In this document: positions 16,524-22,838 of the stretch, one piece after another
Layout of the letters: each line of letters opens with the position of its first letter
Position numbering within the stretch: the stretch's first letter is position 1
DNA from: OLB16 sp964481775
GTDB lineage: Bacteria; Hinthialibacterota; Hinthialibacteria; OLB16
Reading direction: 5' to 3'
Length of the DNA: 40,283 nt
Assembly (NCBI GenBank): GCA_964481775.1
Contig: CAYZUX010000024.1
Coordinates: forward strand, 1 to 40,283
The notes under the pieces: generated by a model
Seen by the model: only the letters and a program-made list of their open reading frames with translations
What the model was told of the DNA's origin: nothing
Databases searched by the model: none
Program-made: the position numbers and the translations under genes

Positions 16524-16994
16524 ATGCCGAAAGAGTTAATCGGAATGATTGTGGCCTTTGTCTCGGCCTGGATTGCACCTCATTTGGGGAGTCTGGGGTT
16601 GCCGGAGTCGGTGGCCAGCGAGTGGATTGCCACAATTGCGGCGGGACTGTTCGCGGTGTCCGCCACGGTGCAGTGGGTGATCAGTAAAAGCCCGAAAATC
16701 TCCGGACCGGCGATGATCGCGGTCGGTTTGATTGAGGAGACCATGAGTGACCGCCCGAATGATGAGAAGAGAACGGCGGCGGTACAGAAGTTGAATGCCA
16801 TGATCGACGCGATGCAGATGGGGGCGATCCAGAAGTGGCTGCTGAAAAGGGCCGCGCCGATGGTGGTCGAGAGCATTGTGAAGCAGGCCAAGTACCTGTT
16901 GATGAAGACGCCGCCGGTTCAGGGGCTGGAGCCGCCGGAAGAGCCGCCCAGGGCGGTGGCGGTGAAAGGGACGAAAGTGGCAATAGGGACGTAA
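16524..16994 (+). CDS. Two-helix membrane protein of the lysis region (second holin candidate)
   Basis: 156 residues from ATG 16524 (GGGAGGATAGGG upstream). Two hydrophobic segments at ~5-25 (IGMIVAFVSAWIAPHLG) and ~34-53 (IATIAAGLFAVSATVQWVI) are followed by a soluble helical tail with a Pro-rich stretch (GLEPPEEPPRAV). Size, topology and position after the endolysin fit a class II holin or a phage membrane protein, but no family is recognised. It is the last rightward late gene before the terminator. Confidence 0.5.
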   Translation: MPKELIGMIVAFVSAWIAPHLGSLGLPESVASEWIATIAAGLFAVSATVQWVISKSPKISGPAMIAVGLIEETMSDRPNDEKRTAAVQKLNAMIDAMQMGAIQKWLLKRAAPMVVESIVKQAKYLLMKTPPVQGLEPPEEPPRAVAVKGTKVAIGT

Positions 16995-17015
16995 AAGCAC
17001 CACCCGGGATCAAGA

Positions 17016-17060
17016 CCTCATCCTAACCCCTCTCCCGCAAGGAGAGGGGGGGAGAGACAG
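17016..17060. repeat. REP-like palindrome, copy 2
   Basis: Stem 17027-17035 with 17041-17049 (9 bp), loop CGCAA, preceded by CCTCATCCTAA and followed by a G-rich run. It shares the core CCCTCTCCCGC-AGGAGAGGG and a downstream GAGA(A/G)TCTCA stretch with copy 1 at 2629-2672, so both appear to be one repeat family. Confidence 0.6.
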
Positions 17061-17129
17061 AGAATCTCACCATGGCTTCGAGGGCGCCACTAGCGGGCGC
17101 TTGAGGGAGCCAGACACCCACCTTGAGTC

Positions 17130-17162
17130 AGCCCCCTTATGCAGGCGAGGGGGCTTTTTTTT
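17130..17162 (+). terminator. Rho-independent terminator of the late operon
   Basis: Perfect 8-bp stem AGCCCCCT / AGGGGGCT around a 10-base loop, followed by eight T. It ends the long rightward late transcript and faces the leftward block. Confidence 0.88.
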
Positions 17163-17168
17163 GGGGGC

Positions 17169-17199
17169 AAAAACATAGATGGCCCCCCGGAGGGGGCCA
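17169..17199 (-). terminator. Terminator of the leftward block
   Basis: Read leftwards, the stem TGGCCCCC / GGGGGCCA (17192-17199 with 17180-17187) with a 4-base loop is followed by TCTATGTTTTTG. It lies 45 bases after the DUF2335 gene stop, so it should end the leftward transcript. Confidence 0.65.
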
Positions 17200-17243
17200 C
17201 CGATCCCAATCGCCGAATCTATGGGGCGAAATCTGATTGAAGG

Positions 17244-17714
17244 TCAGGATCCAGGTTCCTTCTTGGCAAGATCCTTCTGGTCTGATTGATAGGTTTTGGA
17301 GGGGCGAAGGAAAGCTCCAATAAAGCCGATAAAGGTGGAGCCGACCAAGGCTGAGGCGATCCATTCATGACCAGAAACGCCAAGGTAAGTGGCCCCTCCA
17401 ATGGCGATGAGTGCGAGGATGAAAGCGGCACACTGGCCCCTGGTAGAGTTTCTCCAGAAGGCATCCTGATCGGTTTTACGTAGTTCGAGTTCCGCGAGTT
17501 CCCGTTTGTGTCTGGCCTCCTGTTGTTTCTCAGCCATAGTGATGATTCGGTCGGCTGTTCCTGGGAGGATCTTCTCAAAGTGTTCGAGATCTTGTGGTGG
17601 TGGCAGGGGGCCGCTGAATTGGTGGATGACAGATTCCTGGTGGACAGCGGCTATGCTTGCGGGATGGTGTTTATTGGAGATCTGTGAAGCGCGGCGTTCC
17701 GCTCTATTTGGCAT
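17244..17714 (-). CDS. DUF2335 membrane protein
   Basis: 156 residues. The DUF2335 signature is present at ~36-70: 'PLPPPQDLEHFEKILPGTADRIITMAEKQ', then a charged helix (EARHKRELAELELRK). Two hydrophobic helices follow at ~93-110 and ~115-135 (CAAFILALIAIGGATYLGV and IASALVGSTFIGFIGAF). The family occurs in prophages and mobile elements and is often described as holin-like; its real role is not established. Its start lies inside the end of the 64-aa gene upstream (11-base overlap), so the two are probably translated together. Confidence 0.75.
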   Translation of the reverse strand: MPNRAERRASQISNKHHPASIAAVHQESVIHQFSGPLPPPQDLEHFEKILPGTADRIITMAEKQQEARHKRELAELELRKTDQDAFWRNSTRGQCAAFILALIAIGGATYLGVSGHEWIASALVGSTFIGFIGAFLRPSKTYQSDQKDLAKKEPGS

Positions 17715-17898
17715 GGTCTTCGATTTTCATGGATGTTTGCCGCATGGCGGAGTGCAAGAAACGACCGACTTCTTCCCAGTCGCCACGGATTGCCTCGTAA
17801 TCGGATGGGCGAGGTGGAGGGGGGGTATAAGCCCGTGTGGGGAAGAGTTGGAAGGCGGAAAGAAAACCGAGCCAAAAGGCACGAGGGATTCGGAACAT
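17704..17898 (-). CDS. Small membrane-anchored protein upstream of DUF2335
   Basis: 64 residues from ATG at 17898, with CGGAGA seven bases ahead. In-frame codons further upstream encode Arg/Pro-rich sequence without a ribosome binding site. A hydrophobic N-terminal segment (FWLGFLSAFQLF) and a Pro-rich spacer (YTPPPPRPSDYE) precede 'DWEEVGRFLHSAMRQTSMKIEDHAK'. Overlaps the DUF2335 gene by 11 bases. A 'DW-x-x-VG-x-x-L-x-x-AM' helix next to DUF2335 suggests a paired system, but I do not know the family. Confidence 0.55.
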   Translation of the reverse strand: MFRIPRAFWLGFLSAFQLFPTRAYTPPPPRPSDYEAIRGDWEEVGRFLHSAMRQTSMKIEDHAK

Positions 17899-17988
17899 GG
17901 TAGGTCTCCGTAATGGAAGTATCGTCCGGGAACGGGGCGGAATCAAGGAGGTGCAACCGCAATGCCAATAAGTGCAGCGGGGGAAGTG

Positions 17989-18025
17989 CCGTTCCCTTTG
18001 GGGCCGCTCCGGGAAGTGGGAACGG
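17989..18025. repeat. Inverted repeat between NYN and DUF2335 pair
   Basis: CCGTTCCC (17989-17996) and GGGAACGG (18018-18025) form a perfect 8-bp stem around a 21-base loop. It lies in the 152-bp gap between the NYN gene and the 64-aa gene. No U-run on either strand, so more likely an RNA processing or operator element than a terminator. Confidence 0.45.
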
Positions 18026-18050
18026 GGGTTGTGTCGGGGGGCATAGGAGA

Positions 18051-18687
18051 TCACCATTCCCTTGGCTTAATGATCGTTCTGCCAGATCTGTCGATTATCC
18101 GAATTGGGAACTGGCACTTGGGGAGAAGGGAGTGGTCGATATGTTTGTAGAATGAAGCACATTTCTTCAACTCGATGGAAGGTTTCTTTCGGGGATTCCA
18201 GACACCGACAATCTTTGCGGGGAAGAGTGTACGAGCTAACCGGATGGGTTCAGCAAGATCACTATCGCCTGAGAGGACAAGGGCGAGGTCAAATCTATTC
18301 TGGAAAGCATCCACGAGAAGGTGACAGGCGAGGTTGACATCAGTTCCTTTTTCCTCGGTTTTTATGCCCTCAACGGTTTTGGGGCCATTAGGGGGAGGAG
18401 AGGCGAGAGGCATTCTGGTAGGGTGAGAAAGGAATTGCCCTTTGAAAACAGTAAGATGAGGGATTGTTTGTAGGGCTCTCAGGAAGGTGAGTTGGCGTTG
18501 TTGTTGCGTTGGATCATTTCCAGGGGATTTCACAAGAGCGGTATAGTATTTGATTGCTAAAAGGTTATCTTTTGGTCGGAGCAGTGCGCGGCATAGAGTC
18601 CAGATTGAGCCATTTGTATGGAGTATCTCGGACGAGTCCGTAATAAAGATTAAATCCGTCGATGTACACAATGGCTCGATAAGTCAT
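18051..18687 (-). pseudogene. NYN-domain (PIN-like) ribonuclease, split by a frameshift
   Basis: ATG at 18687 opens a frame encoding VYIDGFNLYYG and 'PYKWLNLD', the exact N-terminal NYN motif with its catalytic Asp; it stops within ~40 codons. The rest (CRALLRPKDNLLAIKYYTALV, 'EKGTDVNLACHLLVDAFQ', 'DLALVLSGDSDLAEP', C-terminal 'CQFPIRII-x-x-x-G-x-TIIKP') lies in another frame. Joining them needs a one-base change near 18590-18605. Both halves keep strong family motifs (Asp of YIDG, D of GTDVNLA, D of SGDSDL), so the break is recent, a sequence error, or a recoding site. NYN proteins cleave RNA. Lies upstream of the 64-aa/DUF2335 pair on the leftward strand. Confidence 0.75.
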
Positions 18688-18689
18688 GC

Positions 18690-18722
18690 AAAAAACGCAA
18701 GGGCCGCCCCGAGGGACGGCCC
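18690..18722 (-). terminator. Terminator-like hairpin directly ahead of the NYN start
   Basis: Read leftwards: a GGGCCG...CGGCCC stem with one mismatch (18713-18722 with 18701-18708), then TTGCGTTTTTTG. The U-run ends three bases before the ATG of the NYN gene, leaving no room for a ribosome binding site. It should end the upstream leftward transcript or act as an attenuator. Confidence 0.6.
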
Positions 18723-18850
18723 GCACCCTTCACCGAAGATCCGGGGTAGTGTGAAAAGAGTATCGTCAGCAGACGAAGAAAAGTCAATAAAAAACAAGTT
18801 TTCTGTACATAAAGCAAGGAAACTGAACGAGTTTGGGGGCATTTTAGGGT

Positions 18851-18870
18851 ATTTGAAAACTATTTCAAAT
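18851..18870. promoter_or_regulatory. Perfect inverted repeat, operator-like
   Basis: ATTTGAAA (18851-18858), four bases, TTTCAAAT (18863-18870). AT-rich, in the 254-bp gap between the secreted-protein gene and the NYN gene. Possible operator or promoter element for the downstream leftward genes. Confidence 0.4.
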
Positions 18871-18881
18871 CAGGTGCCGTT

Positions 18882-18940
18882 GGGGGGAACGGGACAAAAG
18901 GGACGAAAGGGACGAAAAAAGGGGGGGGAAGGGGTGGGGG
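18882..18940 (+). repeat. GGGACA/GGGACG short repeat and G-tracts
   Basis: Three GGGAC(A/G) units at ~9-10-base steps (18891-18912), then runs of 8, 4 and 5 G. Related to the repeats at 13699-13736 and 28868-28892. G-quadruplex potential on this strand. Confidence 0.5.
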
Positions 18941-18976
18941 TTGGAAATCAGGGGAAGAGGCATGTCTGTGTGGAGT

Positions 18977-19765
18977 TTACTGCCTTGGTTCGATGGTGAT
19001 AGTGAGGATACCAGGCAGAGGAATCACCTTGATTTGATAGCGATCGAAGGGAACTGTTTTGGGAGTAAGTTTCTCGATGTTGGCGGAGATCTTATCGAGG
19101 CCGGATTGAACCAGGTCTTTTTTTAAGCCTAGAGATCGAAAGACGAGTGCGATTGCAAGCGCCGTGTTCAAGGTAGACCATTCAACGGTTTCCGACGGAA
19201 GCGGACATATCACAGAGACCTCCTCCAGTTGATCATCGCAAAGGACCAACTCATAACCCGGTCTCAAGATGGATAAATCAGATTTGTAGGCGATACGGCC
19301 ATCTTGAAGCGAGCGATTTACCCAGTTCTTAGCACCAATCCGTGAACCAATGGAGGAAAGGTCAGGATCGAGGACTGATGGATCGGTTAAAATGCGGCGT
19401 ACAGTACCATAATCGGAGCCGAGTGATTTACAGGGTCTATTATGCGAAGAAATCGGCCTTGTTTTAGAAAGTGATATAGGTGTTGAAGGTTGGATCCAAG
19501 ATGGACGTTGGGATTGTGCCGAAGAAATTGTTGGCACAAGAAAAGGAACGAAATCTATGCGGATGATGTCCTCGACTTGGAATTTCTCGCCTGTTGGAAG
19601 GTGAGTGAAAGTGACAACCATGGCATTTTGGGATGGAGTGATACTCGAAATACGAGCATCTGACCCAAGGAACCATGAATCGGTGGCTTCAGTGATCTTC
19701 CAATCACCTGGTTGGGCCGATGTTAAGGATGCGAAGAATAGGAGAATGATTGCCCAAAAGTGCAT
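18977..19765 (-). CDS. Secreted protein of unknown function (prophage cargo)
   Basis: 262 residues from ATG at 19765. Residues 1-17 are a good signal peptide (HFWAIILLFFASLTSAQ). The mature part has an early beta region (SSITPSQNAMVVTFTHLPTGEKFQVEDII), a Ser/Pro-rich low-complexity stretch (~78-110), and a C-terminal half with LSILRPGYELVLCDDQLEEVSVICPLP and TLNTALAIALVFRSLGLKK, ending in beta strands (YQIKVIPLPGILTITI). No family recognised. A secreted cargo gene in the leftward, probably lysogen-expressed, block fits lysogenic conversion, but this is inference from place and signal peptide. A G-tract element precedes it. Confidence 0.6.
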   Translation of the reverse strand: MHFWAIILLFFASLTSAQPGDWKITEATDSWFLGSDARISSITPSQNAMVVTFTHLPTGEKFQVEDIIRIDFVPFLVPTISSAQSQRPSWIQPSTPISLSKTRPISSHNRPCKSLGSDYGTVRRILTDPSVLDPDLSSIGSRIGAKNWVNRSLQDGRIAYKSDLSILRPGYELVLCDDQLEEVSVICPLPSETVEWSTLNTALAIALVFRSLGLKKDLVQSGLDKISANIEKLTPKTVPFDRYQIKVIPLPGILTITIEPRQ

Positions 19766-19773
19766 GAAGTAAA

Positions 19774-19811
19774 CCCCTGTTCCCCCTTGTGATAACCCCC
19801 GTTGTTCCCCC
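19774..19811 (-). other. Potential G-quadruplex in the leader of the secreted-protein gene
   Basis: On the minus strand, G-tracts of 5, 5, 5 and 4 are separated by 6, 9 and 4 bases, ending nine bases before the ATG at 19765. It could fold in the mRNA leader and mask or shape the ribosome binding region. Confidence 0.4.
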
Positions 19812-19925
19812 GCTGGGGTGGGGGTGGTTAATCTGCGGACAACCTAGGAATTGGTGGCTAGGGTTTAGGTGCTGGGATGCCCTTGTCACCGTAAGGAGAT
19901 CATCGTGTCCGCTGAGATTATCCAA

Positions 19926-20465
19926 CTACCCATTCGTTTCAATAGCCTTATCGACAATCGAAATGACCTTCTTGATCTGTTTTTCATCTGCCTGGGCGAG
20001 CGCCTTGAGGAGCTTGGAGAGGGCGGGGCTTCTGAGGGTGGTCACCAAAGCGTCGAGCGTGGTGCTGTCATCGAGATCCAGCCCGGCGTGGTAAAGGGTC
20101 ACACCCGTCTTTAGGGCCTTGGGGAGGATTTCCTGGTCTTTGAGGACCTGGTGAGCCTCCTCATCGGTCAGGTTGGGATTGGAGAGCCGTTCGCGGACTG
20201 CGGATCTGGCTACGCGCAGGGGCCATGTCTGAGCGCCGGAGTCTTTGGGGATGAGGAGCTCGAGGGTTTTGGCGAGTTGGGGTTGATTCAGCCCCCAGCC
20301 GGCCTGGTAGAGGGCGGCGCGTTCCTCGACGAAGATCCTGGCCACGGTGGTGCGGGTCATTTTGATGGCCTTGTACTCATCGGCTGCATCTTGAAGCAGT
20401 GTCAAAATGGGTGCTTTCTTTGGGTATGAGAGGCCAATTCGGTCTTGATCTTCGCGTTTTTTCAT
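19926..20465 (-). CDS. Protein in the repressor position, family unknown
   Basis: 179 residues from ATG at 20465, transcribed divergently from the HTH gene at 20603. Fully helical and charged: LLQDAADEYKAIKMTRTTVARIFVEERAALYQAGW (~22-56), PLRVARSAVRERLSNPNLTDEEAHQVL, and a C-terminal helix pair (LSKLLKALAQADEKQIKKVISIVDKAI). No signal peptide or membrane helix. Divergent placement over an operator region is where a lysogeny repressor usually sits, but no classic HTH or peptidase domain is seen. It may be a novel repressor or a cytoplasmic cargo protein. Confidence 0.55.
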   Translation of the reverse strand: MKKREDQDRIGLSYPKKAPILTLLQDAADEYKAIKMTRTTVARIFVEERAALYQAGWGLNQPQLAKTLELLIPKDSGAQTWPLRVARSAVRERLSNPNLTDEEAHQVLKDQEILPKALKTGVTLYHAGLDLDDSTTLDALVTTLRSPALSKLLKALAQADEKQIKKVISIVDKAIETNG

Positions 20466-20476
20466 TCCGTAACGAC

Positions 20477-20580
20477 CTTATCTTGTGTCACTTAGGATAG
20501 TCAAGGGGAGAATATCATAACAACTCGTTGAAATGTATTGACTGTTGTGACTATCTCATATAGTCTTACTATCAGTTGCA
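20477..20580. promoter_or_regulatory. Divergent prophage control region with operators
   Basis: The perfect palindrome GACTAT-CTCAT-ATAGTC (20549-20565) lies inside a rightward promoter candidate, TTGTGA (20545-20550), 16 bp, TACTAT (20567-20572). The half-site TGACTATC (20548-20555) recurs inverted as GATAGTCA at 20496-20503, overlapping a leftward promoter candidate TTGACT (20499-20504), 16 bp, GATAAG (20477-20482). Shared half-sites over two divergent promoters suggest a lysis/lysogeny switch. Confidence 0.6.
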
Positions 20581-20602
20581 TTAAGGAGGAGGGAGAGGCG
20601 AA

Positions 20603-20854
20603 ATGGATTATCCAAAGGCGATCCGGGTGTTGATGGCGAAGGCGGGGATCGAGACACAAGGGGAGTTGGCCGAGAGAGCGGGGCTTCATTACAACACGGT
20701 TTCGGTGGTGATGAATGGACCTGGAGACCGTGTGGTTCACGTGATGGGGTTTGCCAGGGGATTGGGAGTGAAGCCATCGGAGTTGATGCGGGAGGCCGAG
20801 AGTTGGCCGGACCCGGTGACTGCGGAATTGGCAACAAGCGGGCAGGCGGGATGA
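20603..20854 (+). CDS. Small HTH (XRE/Cro-like) regulator
   Basis: 83 residues from ATG 20603, with AAGGAGGAGGGAG upstream. Residues ~16-45 form a helix-turn-helix: TQGELAERAGLHYNTVSVVMNG, followed by 'VVHVMGFARGLGVKPSELM', typical of XRE-family phage regulators. First gene of the rightward early region and next to the operator, so it is a natural Cro-like candidate. Its stop overlaps the next small ORF (ATGA). Confidence 0.8.
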   Translation: MDYPKAIRVLMAKAGIETQGELAERAGLHYNTVSVVMNGPGDRVVHVMGFARGLGVKPSELMREAESWPDPVTAELATSGQAG

Positions 20855-20946
20855 GTGCATTTCTGAATTGTCCGGGATCTCTGGGGAGGGATCAATCTGA
20901 GAGTTTGTCTCAAGGGAGACAAGCGGAGAGAGGAGAGGAGCTATGA
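20851..20946 (+). CDS. Possible 31-aa coupled peptide
   Basis: ATG 20851 overlaps the stop of the HTH gene, and its own stop (20944-20946) overlaps the start of the next gene; both are ATGA junctions. The peptide is Ser/Gln/Glu-rich without a domain. The double coupling suggests it is at least translated, perhaps only to carry ribosomes to the gene at 20943. Confidence 0.35.
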   Translation: MSAFLNCPGSLGRDQSESLSQGRQAERGEEL

Positions 20947-21419
20947 GGTTAGCGGACAGCAGAGACCTGATTCTGGCGGCTTTGAGCCGTGCGGGGATCA
21001 CGGTGGCGGAGATTGAGCGCTCCGCCGGGATTGGCCACGGGACGCTCAACAAGGCATTGGAGGGCAACCGGAACCTGTCGTTGGACCATTTCCGGGCGGT
21101 GTTAGCCGAGGTGTCCAGGCGGGATCGTGAGGCGGCCAAGGCGCTGCTCGATTGGTTCGCGGGGCCATGTGGATTTCTGGTGATCGAGGCTCCTGGAGGG
21201 GAGGGAGAACATCCGTATCCGGACAATGTGAAGCGTCAGTTGGGGTTTGTTGCGGAGCAGGTGGAGGCCTATGCGGACGGGATTGTGGACCGTGGCGAAT
21301 TTGAGGAGTTGCACCGGACATGGCGTTCCCTGGCTTCGCGGATCGAGGGTCACATGGCGTATCTGAGGCAGCAACTCCAGGGGCGCCGCGCGGTGACCTT
21401 GGTCGGGGTGGCGGCATGA
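20943..21419 (+). CDS. HTH regulator, possibly CII-like
   Basis: 158 residues from ATG 20943 (AGAGGAGAGGAG upstream). An N-terminal HTH is visible at ~18-48: ITVAEIERSAGIGHGTLNKAL then 'GNRNLSLDHFRAVLAEV', i.e. a lambda-repressor-like DNA-binding domain with the 'LSLDHF' segment seen in phage CII/CP76-type regulators. The C-terminal half is helical and acidic (LGFVAEQVEAYADGIVDRGEFEELHRTWRSL). It ends in an ATGA overlap with the next gene. Second regulator of the early region. Confidence 0.65.
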   Translation: MRLADSRDLILAALSRAGITVAEIERSAGIGHGTLNKALEGNRNLSLDHFRAVLAEVSRRDREAAKALLDWFAGPCGFLVIEAPGGEGEHPYPDNVKRQLGFVAEQVEAYADGIVDRGEFEELHRTWRSLASRIEGHMAYLRQQLQGRRAVTLVGVAA

Positions 21420-21610
21420 GCGCGATCCTAGAGCACGAAGTGGAATCGGAGTTTGAGCGCCTACTCGCGGAGCAATTCCGTATGGCGCTGGAGACGATCC
21501 GGGATGGTGGCACTGAGGTCCACAACCTGACCTGGGTGTTGAGCATCATCAATTACCCGCCGGAGTGGGCGCGGCGAGTGTTGGTGGATTTTGAAAGGAG
21601 GGCGACATGA
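21416..21610 (+). CDS. Small early phage protein (64 aa)
   Basis: 64 residues from ATG 21416, joined by ATGA overlaps on both sides. Acidic and helical: LEHEVESEFERLLAEQFRMALETIRDGGT then 'WVLSIINYPPEWARRVLVDFERR'. Family not recognised. Tight coupling puts it in the early operon. Confidence 0.55.
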   Translation: MSAILEHEVESEFERLLAEQFRMALETIRDGGTEVHNLTWVLSIINYPPEWARRVLVDFERRAT

Positions 21611-21894
21611 TTGGCGCGGTGGTGAGCGAACGTGAGCGGCCCCTGGGGGATGGGAGAATCGAGGAACTGAGCAGCGAAATTCAGCAGTTGAGGCGGGAGA
21701 AGGTTCTGCTGGATGTTTCGCGGTGGGTACGTTTACAGAACGCCTTGTTGAAGTGGAGCCTGGAGGATCTGGAGTGGCATGACCGGGTGGTGCGAGAGCG
21801 TCCGTCCTGGGCGGTGGACCTGATCGACGCGGAGCGGATGGAGAGGGAGCGGTGGGGAATCCAACGGAGAAGTGAAGTTGTACCCCCAGAGTGA
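21607..21894 (+). CDS. Small coiled-coil early phage protein (95 aa)
   Basis: 95 residues from ATG 21607. A heptad-like stretch (IEELSSEIQQLRREKVLLDVSRWVRLQNALL) precedes a Trp-rich helix (WSLEDLEWHDRVVRERPSWAVDLI). Soluble, no motif of known function. ATGA-coupled to the gene before it and 74 bases from the nuclease gene. Confidence 0.5.
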   Translation: MIGAVVSERERPLGDGRIEELSSEIQQLRREKVLLDVSRWVRLQNALLKWSLEDLEWHDRVVRERPSWAVDLIDAERMERERWGIQRRSEVVPPE

Positions 21895-21968
21895 CGCTAA
21901 GGCGTCAACCCCCAAGGATGGGTGGGTCCCCCGGCCTGCCCCTCCTGCTCAAACAGAGGAGAGAAAAA

Positions 21969-22838
21969 ATGTCAGAGTTTCCGTTGCAACATCTAAGCCC
22001 GTCCAGCATCAACATGTTCAACCGCTGCGGGCGTCAATTCATGTACCGGTACCTGGAGGGGTTGGTGATTCCTCCGGGTATTTCAGCGGTCAGAGGCACG
22101 GCGGCGCACACAGGAGTTGAGGTCAACCTGCTGAACATCATACAGACCGGCTCTCCAGCCCCGCTGGAAGCCGTGGAGGTGGCCTGTCAGGAGAAGGTGA
22201 ACTCAGAGTGGGAGAAGGGTGTCAGGTTGCTCCCAGAGGAGCAGGTGCAGCCGGAAGCGAAGTTACGCGGTGAAGCGGTGGACGGGGCGATCCGTTTGGC
22301 GCGGACCCACCACAAAGAGATCGCTCCCAATCTTCAACCGTTCCAGATCGAGCGGTGGTGGGAGCTGACCATTCCCGACCTGCCCTGCACGGTGAAGGGG
22401 CGGATTGACCTCCAGGAGCGGGATGGAATCCGCGACCTAAAAACCGGGAAGGCTTACCCATGGGAAGATGCGGCGGAGAGATCTCCGCAGTTGACCTGGT
22501 ATGCCATGGCGGTCAACGCCTTGGACGGGACACTCCCCAACTATGTGAGCATCGATCACCTGATCCTGACCAAGACCGGTGTGACCTACCGGCCTCAGAC
22601 CGCCAAGCGGGACGCTGTCGATTTCACGCGGGAGATCCGTCGGGCGCAACTCACCGCACACAGCATTTCCAAAGACATTTTTCAACCTGCCACGCCAGAT
22701 CAGTGGTGTTGTTCACCGAGGTGGTGCGGCTATTGGAATCGTTGCCCTTACGGTGCGCGTCAAGCCACCACGGTCAGTTTCGCGGTGACCGGTAAAGCCG
22801 CAACCAAGAATGGAGAGGAGGATGGGATCGATGAGTAG
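21969..22838 (+). CDS. PD-(D/E)XK nuclease with Fe-S cysteines (Cas4/RecB-like)
   Basis: 289 residues from ATG 21969 (AGAGGAGAG upstream). RecB-family active site: H47 in GTAAHTG, D147 in GRID, D156-L-K158 in 'DGIRDLKTG', and Q174 in 'SPQLTWYAM'. One Cys early (C20, FNRCGRQFMYRYL) and a C-terminal cluster (C247, C248, C253, C259) match the four-cysteine [4Fe-4S] plan of Cas4/AddB-type nucleases. It is probably the 5'-3' exonuclease partner of the RecT annealase two genes downstream, in the role that RecE or lambda Exo plays elsewhere. Overlaps the next gene. Confidence 0.85.
   Translation: MSEFPLQHLSPSSINMFNRCGRQFMYRYLEGLVIPPGISAVRGTAAHTGVEVNLLNIIQTGSPAPLEAVEVACQEKVNSEWEKGVRLLPEEQVQPEAKLRGEAVDGAIRLARTHHKEIAPNLQPFQIERWWELTIPDLPCTVKGRIDLQERDGIRDLKTGKAYPWEDAAERSPQLTWYAMAVNALDGTLPNYVSIDHLILTKTGVTYRPQTAKRDAVDFTREIRRAQLTAHSISKDIFQPATPDQWCCSPRWCGYWNRCPYGARQATTVSFAVTGKAATKNGEEDGIDE

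Noticed and set aside
17072..17104. Short frame after REP copy 2 (starts MASRAPLAG)
   Set aside because: Only ten codons, no ribosome binding site, between repeat and terminator.
17962..18150. 62-codon plus-strand frame with a good AAGGAGG ahead
   Set aside because: Runs antisense into the conserved C-terminus of the NYN gene and encodes no recognisable sequence; the ribosome binding site match is likely chance in G-rich DNA.
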